This document shows, piece by piece, positions 50,601 through 62,842 of a stretch of 64,000 bases of DNA (position 1 is its first letter; each line of letters starts with the position of its first letter). The position numbers and the translations under genes are program-made. The notes under the pieces were generated by a model. It was not told where the DNA came from. It searched no databases and was given only the letters and a program-made list of their open reading frames with translations. This DNA is from Lanius collurio (taxonomy: Eukaryota; Chordata; Aves; Passeriformes; Laniidae): positions 12,482,716-12,546,715 of the forward strand of contig JACBWW010000012.1 of NCBI GenBank assembly GCA_020086605.1, in the 5' to 3' direction.

Positions 50601-53600
50601 AATGGAAGGAAATTATGAAAGGAAAATTATGCTGAAATGGAAATTTTGAATTATTTCTGTTCTAGGCAAATTAAAATGGCTTGATGAATAGAAAGTCAAA
50701 CAAATGGACTCTGTATGTTGCCCCAATATCAAAAGAATTATGTCGGTGCAGTTGCCATGCACTAGCCAAGTGTCAGCTCAGATGGAACATGGGCTAGGTA
50801 AGACAGAATTCAATGCAAATTGCATTCAATAGATGGATGTCATAACCATCATCTGCAGAGTCATTTTAGTTTAATGCTAAAGAGTTCAAAATTGTATTTT
50901 AATTTTACAAAACTAGGTACTGTAATATTTTCTTCGGAACAATCCTTTACATTTTGATCTTTGTTGAAGTTGTGATTAGAACATGAAGAGAGCTTAAATT
51001 GCCACCACAACTTGTTACATCTTCCTAGAGAGACTTTGTACTAATGCTGGATGTCCTAGTTTGGATTATATTCTACTCTCTCACATATGAGTAGCTCTGT
51101 TCTCCACAATGAAATCCAGAACTAAAATCAATGTGAGACATTCTTAAACATCATATTGTTCTAGAAGCCTAAAGGTATAGTAAACTCCTATGATCTTTCT
51201 TTAATTAACATATATTCCTGCCTGTGTGAACCATGCAAAGCTCAAAAAAAATAAATTCAAAATTTTCCCTAATTTTCTGGCTAACAAAATTTTGAGTCAA
51301 TATGAGAACTGAATTTAAATGGTACTTATATACTTTCAGTTACAGTATTAATATCCACCATCATTTTTGTTAAAGTGCAAATATATTTAAATACTTGTAA
51401 GAGGTAGCATCAATGCATATACCATATTTTTAATGACATTAAAAATCCAGGTTCTGGATTCCTTTTTACAGCAAATTAACATGTGAATGGCTAAGCAATG
51501 AATATGAAGTGACTGTAAAAGCTGCATCTGCAGAAACTGCAGTTCAGGAACACACCTGATTAATACTGTACATCTGTCAATGTTGGTACAGGATCAGATG
51601 TCACTCACCAACCAAACCTTTTTATATAAAAAAAGTAAACTGAAACTTTCAAGGACAACAAAGGATGGCAAGAAAGGCAATTAGTATGACAAACCTGGAG
51701 ATGAATTGTGATGAAAACTAAATTATATTAATGAAGTGAAAGATAGTGGATTACAGCATAACCACAGCATACCAATGGGTTTGAAATTGGAACCCTAGCA
51801 AGAATAGCATTTTCCAGAGATGGTAGATGAAGTTTTCTTCATACTGCTTCTTCTCCTTCTAAAATTGACCAAAAGTTATCTTTATGCATTGAGAAAGGCC
51901 AAGCTGTCATTTTCTAATAGAGAACAAAAGAATAACAAATGGTTTTGTATGCATGATACATCAATGGAAGAAAAGATCCAACATAAGATACTGTACTTAC
52001 AGTATATATTTCTCAAATGAAAAATCAAGAAGCGTAACAAGAAGGCAGAAGAAGCACTTGTTAAGAACCCAATAAAAACATACTAAAAAAAAAATTTTTA
52101 ATTCTCTAAAGGTGCTAGGATTTCTCCATCTAACTTGGCTGTCTCCATTTTGGTAGGAGAGGAAATCCTAGAGGAAATCAATACCAAGCTATGCAAATTT
52201 CCACATCTTAAAACTTTCTTTTTTAAATATCAAGAAAGGATCCTCAATACAAATAGAAGTTTTATTTCTATAGATGCCAATATAGCATACAGATAGCCAA
52301 GTGAAAAAGAGTTATTCTGACATTCCAAATGCAATGTTTGTTTAGATCTCAGGGGTTAAAATCTTCCTGTTACTCCTAACCTGCTACTCCACATCAGAAA
52401 ATCATTAAATTCAAACTTCAACTTCCCTTTCTACATCTTATCCCAGCATAGGAATTGATTCGTCACACACTGCAATCAACTTTTTGGTACTTAACTGAAT
52501 ACAAATTGCAGTAATGAGGGAGATTTATATGTTTGTGTCATAGAATGCAGTGCTCATGAAAAGAAAGTTGGTTTGTCCACTGCAGGGATTCAGTTACATT
52601 TCCAAATACCTATTCAAAATATAGCACAGAAAGATCAAGAGGCTGGGTGTTTTAATTGTTTTCTCTGCCTTTCTATTTCTCTATGTTAATTTATGTAATT
52701 GCTAATTTTTAAAAGGATCATTTGCCGTTTGTTTATATCCTTTGATTTACCAGAAATATCAAATTTGCTCTCCCCTAATTTTGTTGTAGAAGTTCTGGGA
52801 AATCTCAGAGATGTTATGAACCTTACTGAAAGTTTAGAGCACTGAATATTCTTTTCTCTAAAATGTGAATTAGTCACTGATATTAAATAAAAGGTGTAAT
52901 AAAAAGTGGGGCAAAAAAGAAAAATTACAAGAAAGAATGAATTTGAAATTACCTGACCAAAAATCCCTGCTTTTCTGAGTTGATTAACACTTAGTCCCAG
53001 TTATGTAAAAACATGACAGAAAGCTAAACATTAAAGTTACACTTTCTTTTGACACATCCCCATTCAATAACGTCTGATGCTATGCTCCTTTCTAATTCTG
53101 TAGAATAAGTCAGAAAGAGAATTAAATATCTGTATATATGAAACTTCTACTCATTTCACTTATATTACCAATGTATAATGATAACAGATATGCAGTAGAT
53201 GTCTTCATAGTAAATATGACATTTGTAATGTCTTCTTGCTCTCTTTGCCCTTATTAAATTCTGTTTGTTAGGTCATTTCAATTGTTTATATTGCAAGATT
53301 TTTGGAACAGATATGCAGACAATTCCTGAACAGACTCAAATTCCTGATACTGATGTTAGTAATGCACAGTGATAAGACTAATGCTGAATAAATAGTAAAT
53401 AATGAAAATAGTAAAATCCATAATCCAAAATTGCATCTCATTAGGAAAAGATTAGAAATACAGGATACGCCTTAACTACTTAATTAATTGGAGAGCAAAG
53501 AGAGAACTATGAAATCCTTAGTTGTAGTATCTGTATTCAACTCAGTTTCATTTTGCCCTAAATTAGTTACTATTGTCACTGAAGTTTGAGAACTATCTAG

Positions 53601-53990
53601 CTCTTCCTAGATCTTAAAAGATTTAACTCATTTTGCCAAGGGTTTCCATTGAATATCCACTTCTGTATCAAGCTTCAATTATATTACATATCCTCATATA
53701 ATTTTCAGTCATGAGCAAAGGTTGAACATTGGTTGTAAAGCAAAGGCAAAGGTTAATCAAATGCTTTGCAGCAAAGAATTTGAATGTAGAGGTTGTCAGG
53801 CTCTTACACCCCCCTTAAACACAACTGGAATCAATGGGATAAATCCGTCGAGTTTTCACCTGGGTTCTGTGTGTTACAACGAGTCACATCAATCAGTCCA
53901 AAACATATCTCAGGATTTTTAGACAACACTATGTTTTGACACATCAGCTGTGACCAACCCTTGCTGCAATCCCACCAACCAGCCATCAGA
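50601..53990. other. AT-rich single-copy DNA, no gene seen
   Basis: No recognised features. Confidence 0.55.
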
Positions 53991-54140
53991 ACTGGAGTCA
54001 CACAAAGCCTGTACTATTTAGGCATGCAAATATCCCAGGGAGGTAGGTAATTAGGAACACACCAGAATCAGATTGCAGGGAAATACATGTTGACAGCTGA
54101 GTTTTCAAATCAGATCTCCCCTGCATTCAGCGCTCACTGA
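53991..54140. promoter_or_regulatory. Candidate conserved noncoding patch
   Basis: A short stretch with ATGCAAAT (54025-54032) and GGTAATTAGGAAC (about 54045-54057) close together, repeat-free. Inference from motifs only. Confidence 0.25.
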
Positions 54141-57100
54141 ACACTGAAATGAATGTCAGTACATAAAAGTATAGCAGCTATATAACCACACTCAGCAACA
54201 CAAAAAAGAGATGAGAAAGTGAGACGAGGGTAGAAATAACATTTGTTTGCAGCTACAATGAGAATTTATTTCTCAGCTCAAAAATATGGGACATGATAAT
54301 TTCACTGCCTTCCCCAATAAATCTCCTGAACTCACAAACAGCCAAATGCTTAGCTGCACAACACAGACAAGATACTAGGAACTAAGAAGCTGATTTTCAA
54401 AGCAATGGATGAACACAAAGAAGCATGTAAGACTTTTCTCCCCTTACTGAATTTCAGGTTATAGAGTTTTATGACTGCCAATTCTTCCTCTTGACAACAT
54501 CCATATCTCAGTAACTAAAACCACGGAATCCGTGCTGGTCAGTGGAGGTTCCTTAGCAGAGTAGTGTTAAACTTAAAGTCACATTGAATTTTCCAGACTG
54601 GTGAATATAGAGAAGCTAAGTGTTCAGTGTTATTATTGTTGCATCATTCTTATGCACCTAAAAACTAAAGGGAATGGAAAAGATTTTACAAAAAAACCCC
54701 ATGTTTTGACCATATCTGTCATGGAAGAAAAGCATTTTCCTCTACTCACGTTCCATTTATCAGACTTTAGGTGACAAATTTGAATTAGAAACAAGTGCAG
54801 TAAAGATATTTAATTGTAAATTTTAAGGAAAAAATCCCATATCTCAGATTGTATTTTTTATTTCATGGAGACAAAGACAAGCAACCAAAGACTTCTCAAC
54901 AATGTAAACTAAGTAGGTATGCAAATATAACATCATAGATAATTATGTAACACTATCCCACTGTAAATCTGGCTGGATAAGTGTGAGGATTTACCGTATG
55001 TTAAATACTAAGAGCTTGGTGCATGTAAAAAGAAGGCATCCCCTGACAGAAAAAAAATTTTAGATAGCATGAGGATCACATTCAGCAATGACAGTCTTTT
55101 CTCTTTCATTTCTGCACCCTTCTCTACATAAATTAATAACTAGCTTTTGTTTTATCACCTTTTTTTTCTGCCCTGATGACTCAGATCTTGTAATTTCCAA
55201 TGATAACAATCCAAATGTAGAAGTATGTCCTGTATTTAGGCTTAATTTCCTGAATTATGAGCAGTGTTACGATCTCAAGTAATCTGAATGGGGACTATAA
55301 ATCAAGGAGCTTCAGATCTCTACAACTAGAACTCCTCCACAGTGCCAGGCAAACTGCTTAAGTTCTTTGTGAAGGTTTTTCCTATCTCTAAGGTTCTTTG
55401 TGGTTTAGAGATGAAAGAAGCAAGTACTGCAGTTGAACTTCAAGGCAGAATGGTGATCCTACATTACAGGGTGATGTGTCCTATGAGAAGCAAACATTTC
55501 CAGAACTAAAGAAACAGACAATGACTCTTAAGAGGCTCAACCAGCAGTTAAGAGGATTTGTGTCTCTAAGCAGGGATTTACTAAACAAAATGAGTATGTA
55601 CAAACAAGACTAGCACTCAAACAGGACTGACTACACAGTGCATTTCAGTTATTAAAGGCTTACTCTTTCTTCTTCTGTACTTGTAATACAACTTCTGACA
55701 CCAAGGGTGGAGCTGTAACCTCTGTCTGCATTAAAGAATGGATTGGAAAGTACCTTAGAATTTCAGAGCTTGCCTCCACAGAGATGTTCTCTGCTGTGGC
55801 ACAAAAAATCCCAAACAAACAAAAACCAGACCAAGGAGTGATTAGGAAATACCCAGACTAGTACTGATGGAAAGACAGCAAGAGGACTCTCATGCCAGCT
55901 CACATACCTAGAGGACTGCACCACACAGAGATGACTGTGGCCTAGGAGCCACACTGAACACTGAACCATTCCCTTTTTAACACTTATCATCAAGGACTAG
56001 CCCTTCTCTATGCGGCATGCCAAAAAAATGGGAAAAGGTAAAGCAAGAGCGGCTAAGTAGCTTTTCAAAGAACATCATGAACAGAAATAAAACTTGTGAC
56101 TGGATGCAGAGCTGCAACAAGGGAAAATGAAAATCCAAAGCTCCAGTAATGACTGAAATAACTTTCTAAGTAAAACCTTCAATAAAAGTGAGAGTCACCC
56201 TATAAGTGCAGGGAATGTATCCAGACAGAAAACCATTCTGACCACAGTCTGAAAAGTAATTGTTTTGGTAAGCAAAGTAAATCAATGAAAGCTTACAGCC
56301 TGCTTTGTTTTGGCGGTGAACCTTCCCTTCCTTTTACACTACTGTACTGTATCTGAAAATCTTAATGTCAGTCAAGTGATCTACATCTGCTAAAGAGTTT
56401 ATAACTTTGGGATACATCTGAATCTGTTGATATAAAAGAGGTATTTTTAAGGACACAAAAGCCAGTGAAAGTGTGATCTTGTGTGCAGACTTCAGAAAAG
56501 GAACAGAACTGTTTTTCACTTTACCAATCAGATCTAGTAGTGACTAGAATTATTATTTGATGTAATTTTTCTACTTAAGGAGATGGCCAGCTCCCTATAT
56601 ACTACTTCAGTGACACCTTGCTAGAAAGACAGCAAGTTTTGGTAGTCACCCTGATCAGACAGTCCCAATTCCCCTAAAATATGAGTGGAAAGGCCAGGCC
56701 CATGAAGGGAAAGGTTTCATTCTTGGTCAAGTGGTAAGAAACAGTCCAGAGAAGTTGAGATAGGCACTGCCACCATAAAGCTTGCTATCCAGCAACATGC
56801 CAATTGTGGCTCTTGCAGAGCAAGAGAGGCCAAGGCAATGCAGTGCCAGTGCTTGCACTGTGAAAATGCTGCAGAAGTCTCATGTCACTTATGTGAACCT
56901 TGACAGGCTGCAGGTTCAGAGGTCTGCAACACACTAGCAGAACAGGCAGAATTAGAGGCTCACAAGACAGGGCAGAAATAGTTCAACATGCCTAATGCTT
57001 CTTCCTGCAGTAACAGATTCTGCTGTAAAGACCTCCTATCCTTAAAAAGACAAATGGATGGCTTTAATTCTGTGGAGGAATAAATATAAAATGCTGCAAC

Positions 57101-57469
57101 TTGCGTAACAGAAAGACACAACAAACTTTTCTTTCATGTTTTTCTGTTGTCTGGAAGTCATGTCTCAAGTCAGTGAAAATCTCAGATGGCAATTGCAAAT
57201 AAGGCCCTCAACAACTTTGCAGTGACTTAGTAAGAGTACGTTCCCTCCAGAAGAGAAGCAAACATTTCTTTGATTCTAAATATTCTCATTTTAAGTTCCT
57301 CCACATCTCACACCTATGAATGAATGTATTTCACATGAGCAAGCTTAGCAAAGAATCACAACCCTTTACTGGAAGTTATATTTCAAGAAACAAGATCAAA
57401 AATATCAACAGCGAACAAGCATGTCAAAGAGGTGCCATTTGAAAACAAGCCTTTGAACTCATTTGACCA
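54141..57469. other. Single-copy DNA, no gene seen
   Basis: The patch 56580-56960 is moderately GC-rich with no recognised family. Nothing else. Confidence 0.5.
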
Positions 57470-57745
57470 AGACTAATGTTTAAAAAAAAAATCGCACCTG
57501 TGTGCAGACAGATAGGCTCTTTTTATCTAGTAAGAACAAGGTGTGGAGACTCATGGGATAGATAATTAATCTCTATTGCTATCTATAGTTTCTTTGTTAA
57601 CACTGTCTTGGTTGAAGTGTGAAAATATGTTCACACTTTGGAAAATGGGCGATTAGCTAATCAAATGACAATATGAATCTTAGAAACACAGGAATTACTG
57701 TAACCCAACACTACTTCTGACAATGTAGGTTTTTAAAATTTTATA
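57470..57745. promoter_or_regulatory. Candidate conserved element with T-box-like palindrome
   Basis: Perfect arms AAGTGTGAA (57615-57623) and TTCACACTT (57630-57638) are separated by AATATG. GATA cores and TAATTAA lie around 57560-57575 and a CGATTAGCTAATC around 57650. T-box factors bind inverted GTGTGA/TCACAC half-sites. Function is inferred. Confidence 0.35.
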
Positions 57746-58559
57746 AGAAAAACATTATCTCAGGCACCCTTCAAGACTATAAGGGAAATTACCATATTTT
57801 CCCCACTGTAACAATCAGTGCAGAAATCATGACCACCATCATCAGTCTATTTCCCCTAATGCACCCAGTATTTTATCCTCAGAGAATTAATTGCAGGGAA
57901 TATTTTCTTTGTATAGACAAGTTCCAAGAAACTGTGACTGAGAGATGACATAAACAGCACTGAATAACCAGGGGCACTGAGCAGTAGCCACTGTTCTGTT
58001 AGGACCCTGTTAAGTAGCAGTGGTGTGTATTAAGTAGTACTGGTCTTTCACCAATGCCCCAGGAGATGTCCCAATTAAACAAGTTTACTGGATGAGTGTG
58101 TCAGTTAAACGAAGCATATGGTACCAACTTGTATCAAAGTGTTACACGGCAAAAGCCCCACACATTTCAGCCCAACTTTGCAGGGCTGCCCAAGTTGTGC
58201 AAGGTTCACATTGAAAGAGATTTGACTGAACACAAATTGCATACTCCAGATGCCATTTCAAAACTCTCTCCTGGGATAAGATAAAAGTTAGACCTCGTGT
58301 TTAAGGAAGACACACTTTGAACATTTTTTCTTTTTTTTTAATGATCCCTTTATACCCTTGGATGCTCCTACATGATGGAGTTCATTTTCACAAGCACTTC
58401 CACATTAATGAAGTAAATATATCTTTCCTCTTTATAGGTCAATGATCTTATTAACATCAAGACTGCATATAAAAGCATGAAGAACATGTATTTACAAAGT
58501 GTTTTGGTTTTTTATCTGTGCTATTAAAATTCTTGATATGACACTTAATAATTCATGTC
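57746..58559. other. Single-copy DNA, no gene seen
   Basis: No recognised features. Confidence 0.55.
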
Positions 58560-58760
58560 TCTCACACAGTAACTTCATGTTTTCTGGTGATGAAAACTAT
58601 TCTGCTTCTATTCATTCAAGCTGCTGTGAGAAAACAATTTTCCTGTGGCACTGAGTCAGCCATAGTGCCACTTCCTGGGATCACTGCACTGACTCCCAAG
58701 TCAGACACAAGCTATTTATCTTAATTTAAAGCCCTTTGTGAACAATTTCTACCTTACTGT
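58560..58760. promoter_or_regulatory. Candidate element with AP-1 site inside a palindrome
   Basis: GTGGCACT (58645-58652) and AGTGCCAC (58664-58671) enclose a consensus AP-1/Maf-type TGAGTCA (58652-58658). TGACTC recurs about 30 bases on. Not coding. Confidence 0.3.
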
Positions 58761-60807
58761 CTTATGCCATTCCTACTCTGCATATTGTCAGTCTCATTTG
58801 CTTATCTGTCAAGATAACACTTTCTCTGATACTTTCTCATTTCTGATAATTTCTACTAGCCTCAAATAGCATGACTGTTATCAAACTCACAGCTGCATAT
58901 GCCCTCCCTCAAAAACTATTTCTGACCCTCAAATCTCCAGAAAAAAAGTTGTTCTATGAACTTTTTCCTTTGTATTTGTTCTTATTTCTTCAAGATGTGT
59001 CTTACTCCCTTGCAGTTCTCAACGTTCCTCATTCTCAGCGTTCATTCAGTCTGTCAAACTTGGAAATAAAACTCCCAGAAAAGTGCTGTTTCTGTTTTCC
59101 AGGCCTGCTGCTGGAGGAAGCAGCAGCAGACAACTTCTCCAAGCTACAAAGCTATTTGACTTACATTTTTGCATTCATTTTTGTTTCCATGAAAGAAGCA
59201 GCAAAGTTCTGGCCTGAAACTGTTCAAATTAACACAACACACAGAACTAACATGTAAGTTTAAAGAAATTCATCAGTAAAAAAAATATTCAGAGTTCTAA
59301 TTTTGCAGGGCATATATAAACACCAGTAGCCAAGAGTTTAAGAGCAGCAAAAATTACTAACTTAAATAATGTTTCTTTTTCTAAACTCAACTTACTGTTG
59401 AAAGTGTACATTCCCCTTTTTTGGCTCTTATGCTGAAAGCTCCTCTTTGTATCATGTGTTTTCTTGTATTTTCTCTTTGCAGATTATATAAGAACTCTTC
59501 ACAGTTTGGCCGGTATCTTTTTTTTTTAACACTCTCTTATATTCACTGTAGAAGGGGCATAGCCAAAATCCCTTAATAAAATGAACACAAATAATTTGAC
59601 ATGTGGCATTTGCACAGCTCTGTTAAATTAAAATTCTCAAATAATTTATAAGCATTAACTGAAATGGCATAAAGTTACAGAAAACAATTGTAATATTCAC
59701 ATTTTATTCTAAGCAATGAGATCAAATTCGTGGTTAAAAAAAGAAAAGCATAAAGGCACTTAATGGTATAAAGCAGAAATCCTCTAGATCAGTAGGGCCA
59801 AAAGCATTCATGTGGAAGATTTTGCCTACATCATGCTCTACTAATTTCTGTGAATGTATCAACACGAAGAACTTGGCTCTTAGTCTGGCCTCAAGTTGAA
59901 ACAAGGTGTTTCCAAATAAAGGGACTAAATTTTCACAAGAGAAAAATAACGTCAATCTGGGGAAAAACTGCCCTTGAAACTTTGATGAAAATTAATTTTA
60001 ATAATAAACAGTATGGTGTTATCAAAAGTCCTCCTACTGAATTTTCTAGACTGCTGGTTATATTCCAGAGGCATACAAGGTTTATCTGGTGTTTAGGGAA
60101 GGCTCCTGAACTTCCCACTTCCCTGAGAACGTAAATGTGTAAAACTCACCTTTCCATTGAACAGAAAGTAACAAAGTCAGATAACAGAGGAAATGCTACA
60201 TTTAAAAGATTTTTTGCAGCCTCCTGTGAGAGCCTACTGAATAAAATGACTGATTTTTCATATCACCTGTCAGTCTATGTTAAAGATAGGAAAAGAGGGT
60301 GGGCTATCTGAAAATTCTGGGTTGTATTCTTTAAAACAAGTCCTGAGTTTCAGATATATGTCCTTGCTTTTAATTTCTCTTAATTTCTACAGAATCATGT
60401 TCTTGGGTTTTCAAATGTATGACAATTTCTGGCAATTTATAATTTTTTTGATGTATTTTTTTAATTCCATGTTTTGTGTCCTGAAGTGGTCATTCTTGCC
60501 TCATGCAATGAATAACTAAAGGTTGGTCAGTTAAATATACTGCAGACTCCCAAATAAGAGTTGCAGGTGGGACACTGGATTTCCTGATTCCTCTGTCAAC
60601 TACACAGTTTTCGCTGGAATGTGATCCCAGTGACACTGAGGCATGAGAGAGGACCTCTTGCCTGCTGACTGGGAAGCTCTTTTTATGATCAGAAACCAAC
60701 TCATCGACAAAAACAGCCAGGAATGAAATTCTCAGTTGCCACTTCAAGTCCTTGCCGTGGGCACCCCAAGGGCTGGAGGCTGTGACACCAGTCCCTGTCA
60801 GAGGCTG
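58761..60807. other. AT-rich single-copy DNA, no convincing gene
   Basis: The longest frame, 58871-59257 (128 codons, plus), has no recognised domain and contains an acceptor-like TTTTCCAG in its middle. It is most likely chance. Confidence 0.45.
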
Positions 60808-60827
60808 CACACACACACACACACACA
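60808..60827 (+). repeat. (CA)10 microsatellite
   Basis: Ten CA units are seen directly, just upstream of the CR1 fragment. Confidence 0.95.
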
Positions 60828-60837
60828 AACTTCCCCG

Positions 60838-61336
60838 AGGTTCTCTCTGTGCCAAGGCCTGTCAGGACCCCACTTCTGGGCTCCTCAGTACAAGAGAGAC
60901 GTGGAGCTCCCGGAGCAGATCCAGCGGAGGGCAATGAGGATGACTAGGGGAGCATCCCTTTTTTGAGGAAAGGCTGAGGGAGCTTCGAGAAAACTGACAG
61001 GGAACCTTACCAATGCATATAAATAGCTAAAGCGGGAGTGCCAAGAGGATAGAGCCAGGCTTTGCTCGGCGGTGCCAAAGAGGCACAAGAGGCAATGAGC
61101 AGAATCTCACGCACAGGAAGTTCCACCTGAACATGAGGAAGAACTCGTTTACTGTGCGGGTGACCACGCACTGGAACAGATTGCCCAGAGAGGGTGTTGA
61201 GTGTGTCCGTCACTTGAGATACCCAAGAACGATCTGGACACAATCCTGTAGGATGACCTTGTTTGCCCAGGTAGATTGAACTAGATGACCCACTGTGGTC
61301 CCTTTTCAACCTGACTCATTCTGTGATTTTGTGACT
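60838..61336 (+). mobile_element. CR1 LINE 3' end, abutting the CpG island
   Basis: Opens with remnants of the ORF2 C-terminus (TTCTGGGCTCCTCAGTACAA near 60874, then CGGAGCAGATCCAGCGGAGG near 60911). It then carries AGGAAGTTCCACCTGAACAT (about 61117), the CACTGGAACAGATTGCCCAG block (about 61170), GAACTAGATGACCCACTGTG (about 61278) and the terminus ATTCTGTGATTTTGTGA. It keeps many CpGs, unlike the other copies, in line with its place beside an unmethylated island. Same type as 17085-17547. Confidence 0.95.
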
Positions 61337-61615
61337 CCTCGGTGACTCCCAGAGTAGGAGCCCACCCACAGCTCCTCAGCCCTGCTCACCGCTGTGGCGG
61401 CTCAGTACCAAAGCCTCAGGGCTGCCTCACGGGCGCTGCCGTGCACACTTCCCCGCACCCACAGCACCCTTCGCGCTCGGCGCTCCCGCCTCCGGTCTCC
61501 GCCCGACGCGGGGAGGAGCGGGAGGAGCGGCCGGGCTGTGCCGCGCCTGCGCCGCAGGGCGGGGGAAGTGGCCGCGCAGGGTGTGCGCAGCTGCCGCCGG
61601 TGCGTGGGGCCGCAG

Positions 61616-61640
61616 ATGGAGCCTCCCCCCGGCGCCGCAG
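61616..61640 (+). CDS. Putative first coding exon (partial; gene unidentified)
   Basis: An ATG at 61616 inside the CpG island opens eight codons reading MEPPPGAA, then one further base before a strong donor (GCCGCAG followed by GTAGGG; exon end 61640, GT at 61641-61642), giving a phase-1 intron. The initiation context has G at +4 but C at -3, so it is middling. The NRF1-, GC-box- and ETS-like motifs lie 45-75 bases upstream, a usual distance for a short 5' UTR. Everything to 64000 would then be intron 1, since no second exon is visible. Proline- and alanine-rich starts of this kind are frequent at CpG island genes, so I cannot name the gene. Alternatives are a noncoding first exon of an rightward transcript, or a gene running left. 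The frame extends upstream without a stop to 61394, but no better ATG lies there. Confidence 0.35.
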
Positions 61641-61655
61641 GTAGGGGCGGTCGAC

Positions 61656-61682
61656 GGGCGGGCGAGGGAGGGGGAGGGAGGG
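61656..61682 (+). other. G-quadruplex motif just inside the putative intron
   Basis: GGGCGGGCGAGGGAGGGGG (61656-61674), followed by further AGGG units, satisfies the four-G-run rule with loops of one, three and one base. It starts 15 bases after the putative donor. Confidence 0.7.
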
Positions 61683-62105
61683 AAAGAGGGAGGGAAGAAG
61701 CTAGGACGGCGGGCAGCGGAGCGCCCCCCAGACATACTCCCCTCCACCCCCCGACCTCATCTCCCCCGCTGCCGCTCGCCTTGCCAGGGCTTCCTGTGGG
61801 AAACCCCCGCCGCTTTCCGCTGGCCCCTTACACCCACCGGAGAGGGCGGCGGCCCGGGCTGCGGCGCACCGCCGGTGGCTGCTGGGAAGGGCCGCTTTGA
61901 AGGGCTCCGGCCCGTCCTCCGCGAGGTTCACGGCGGACTGGGACGTCCCCGCCGCCCTCAGCGGGCTCCCGCCGCCACTTCCCTCCTTCCCTCTTTGCGC
62001 CCTGCTGCCGCCGCCGTGACCTCCAGCGGCAGGACGCGGGGCGCGGGCAGCTCTGGGGTGTCCAGGTGCCCGCGGGTGCCTGCTGTAGCCTCTCCGGCTG
62101 TGTAA

Positions 62106-62700
62106 CAAACGTAAAGGCAAAGCACCTAGGTTATGTGGTCCTCGGCTTCGTGCTGCCGAGATCTCTTGTCCGAATGATTGTAGACATGTGTCCACAGGAG
62201 CGAGTGTAAGCCCCTGGCCTTTATACCCATGTAATGTTGGCTCATGTGCCCAGAGTTCCCGAGGCAGGTGCCACACCTCGGCTTGGTGTGTTAAAAAGCC
62301 ATTTCCCTGTCACAGCGAGCCCAGCGAGGTGTGGGCCTGCTTCAGCTAACGCAAGGTGTTGAGACTTCGGTAGGTGGTGGTGAACTGCAGTGGTCGTGGC
62401 TGTGCATCTCGGTCCCTGCAGCCCGTGGCTGCTTCTCCAAAAGCCGAAGGATGCTGGCCAAGGCCAGGCTCTCAGTTTCTGATGGAAACTTGGCCTGGAC
62501 CTGGCTCTCCAGGCCTTGCAAACAAGGCATTCATAGAGTAGTCAAGTTCTGGGATTGTATCCTCTAAGTGTTGATCTGTTACTCAATTAAGAAAATGTTA
62601 TAAAACTTATAGCTGCATTTTAAATGGTGGATGTTCATCTACAGCGTAATTCTGCTTCCCAGTTGTCCTTTGGAAAAAGCCTAGTTATTACATCAGCCAA
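62106..62700. other. Island shore / putative intron 1, no further feature
   Basis: CpG density falls after about 62110. No second exon with clear splice flanks was recognised. Confidence 0.45.
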
Positions 62701-62842
62701 TTCACAGATTCGCAGAATATTCTAAGTTGTAAGGTACCCACAGGGATCAGTGAGTTGACTCTTAAATAAATGGTCCATAATGGGATCAAGCCCACAACCG
62801 TGGTTTTATTAGCAGCACGCTCTAATCAACTGAGCTAATCCC
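62701..62842 (-). mobile_element. tRNA-Ile-derived SINE (TguSINE1-like)
   Basis: On the minus strand it starts at 62842 with GGGATTAGCTCAGTTGATTA, a tRNA 5' half with RNA polymerase III box A. It continues through an anticodon loop reading CTAATAA (Ile, AAU) and a box B-like GGGCTTGATCCC, then runs into a CR1-like 3' tail that ends near 62701. Acceptor-stem pairing is lost, so it is a SINE, not a tRNA gene. tRNA-Ile head plus CR1 tail is the structure known for the passerine SINE TguSINE1; the tail would let CR1 reverse transcriptase mobilise it. Confidence 0.85.

Larger units (their letters stand above)
61395..62105. promoter_or_regulatory. CpG island promoter
   Basis: About 700 bases very rich in CpG and GC, in sharp contrast with the AT-rich flanks. 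Motifs include an NRF1-like CGCGCCTGCGCC (61542-61553), a GC box GGGCGGGG (61558-61565) and an overlapping ETS-type GGAAGTG (61564-61570). No TATA box is evident, as usual for housekeeping-type island promoters, which often fire in both directions. The long overlapping frames in it on both strands are GC-driven shadows. Confidence 0.85.

Noticed and set aside
58871..59257. 128-codon plus-strand frame as a gene
   Set aside because: No domain, no signal peptide of normal form and no splice-supported boundaries; a chance frame is more likely.
61394..62276. Several 100-190 codon frames on both strands in the CpG island
   Set aside because: GC-rich DNA is poor in stop codons; the frames overlap each other, are low-complexity Pro/Arg/Ala and ignore the strong donor at 61641.
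62760..62842. Functional tRNA-Ile gene on the minus strand
   Set aside because: Acceptor-stem pairing is lost and the sequence runs directly into a CR1-like tail, so it is a SINE head.
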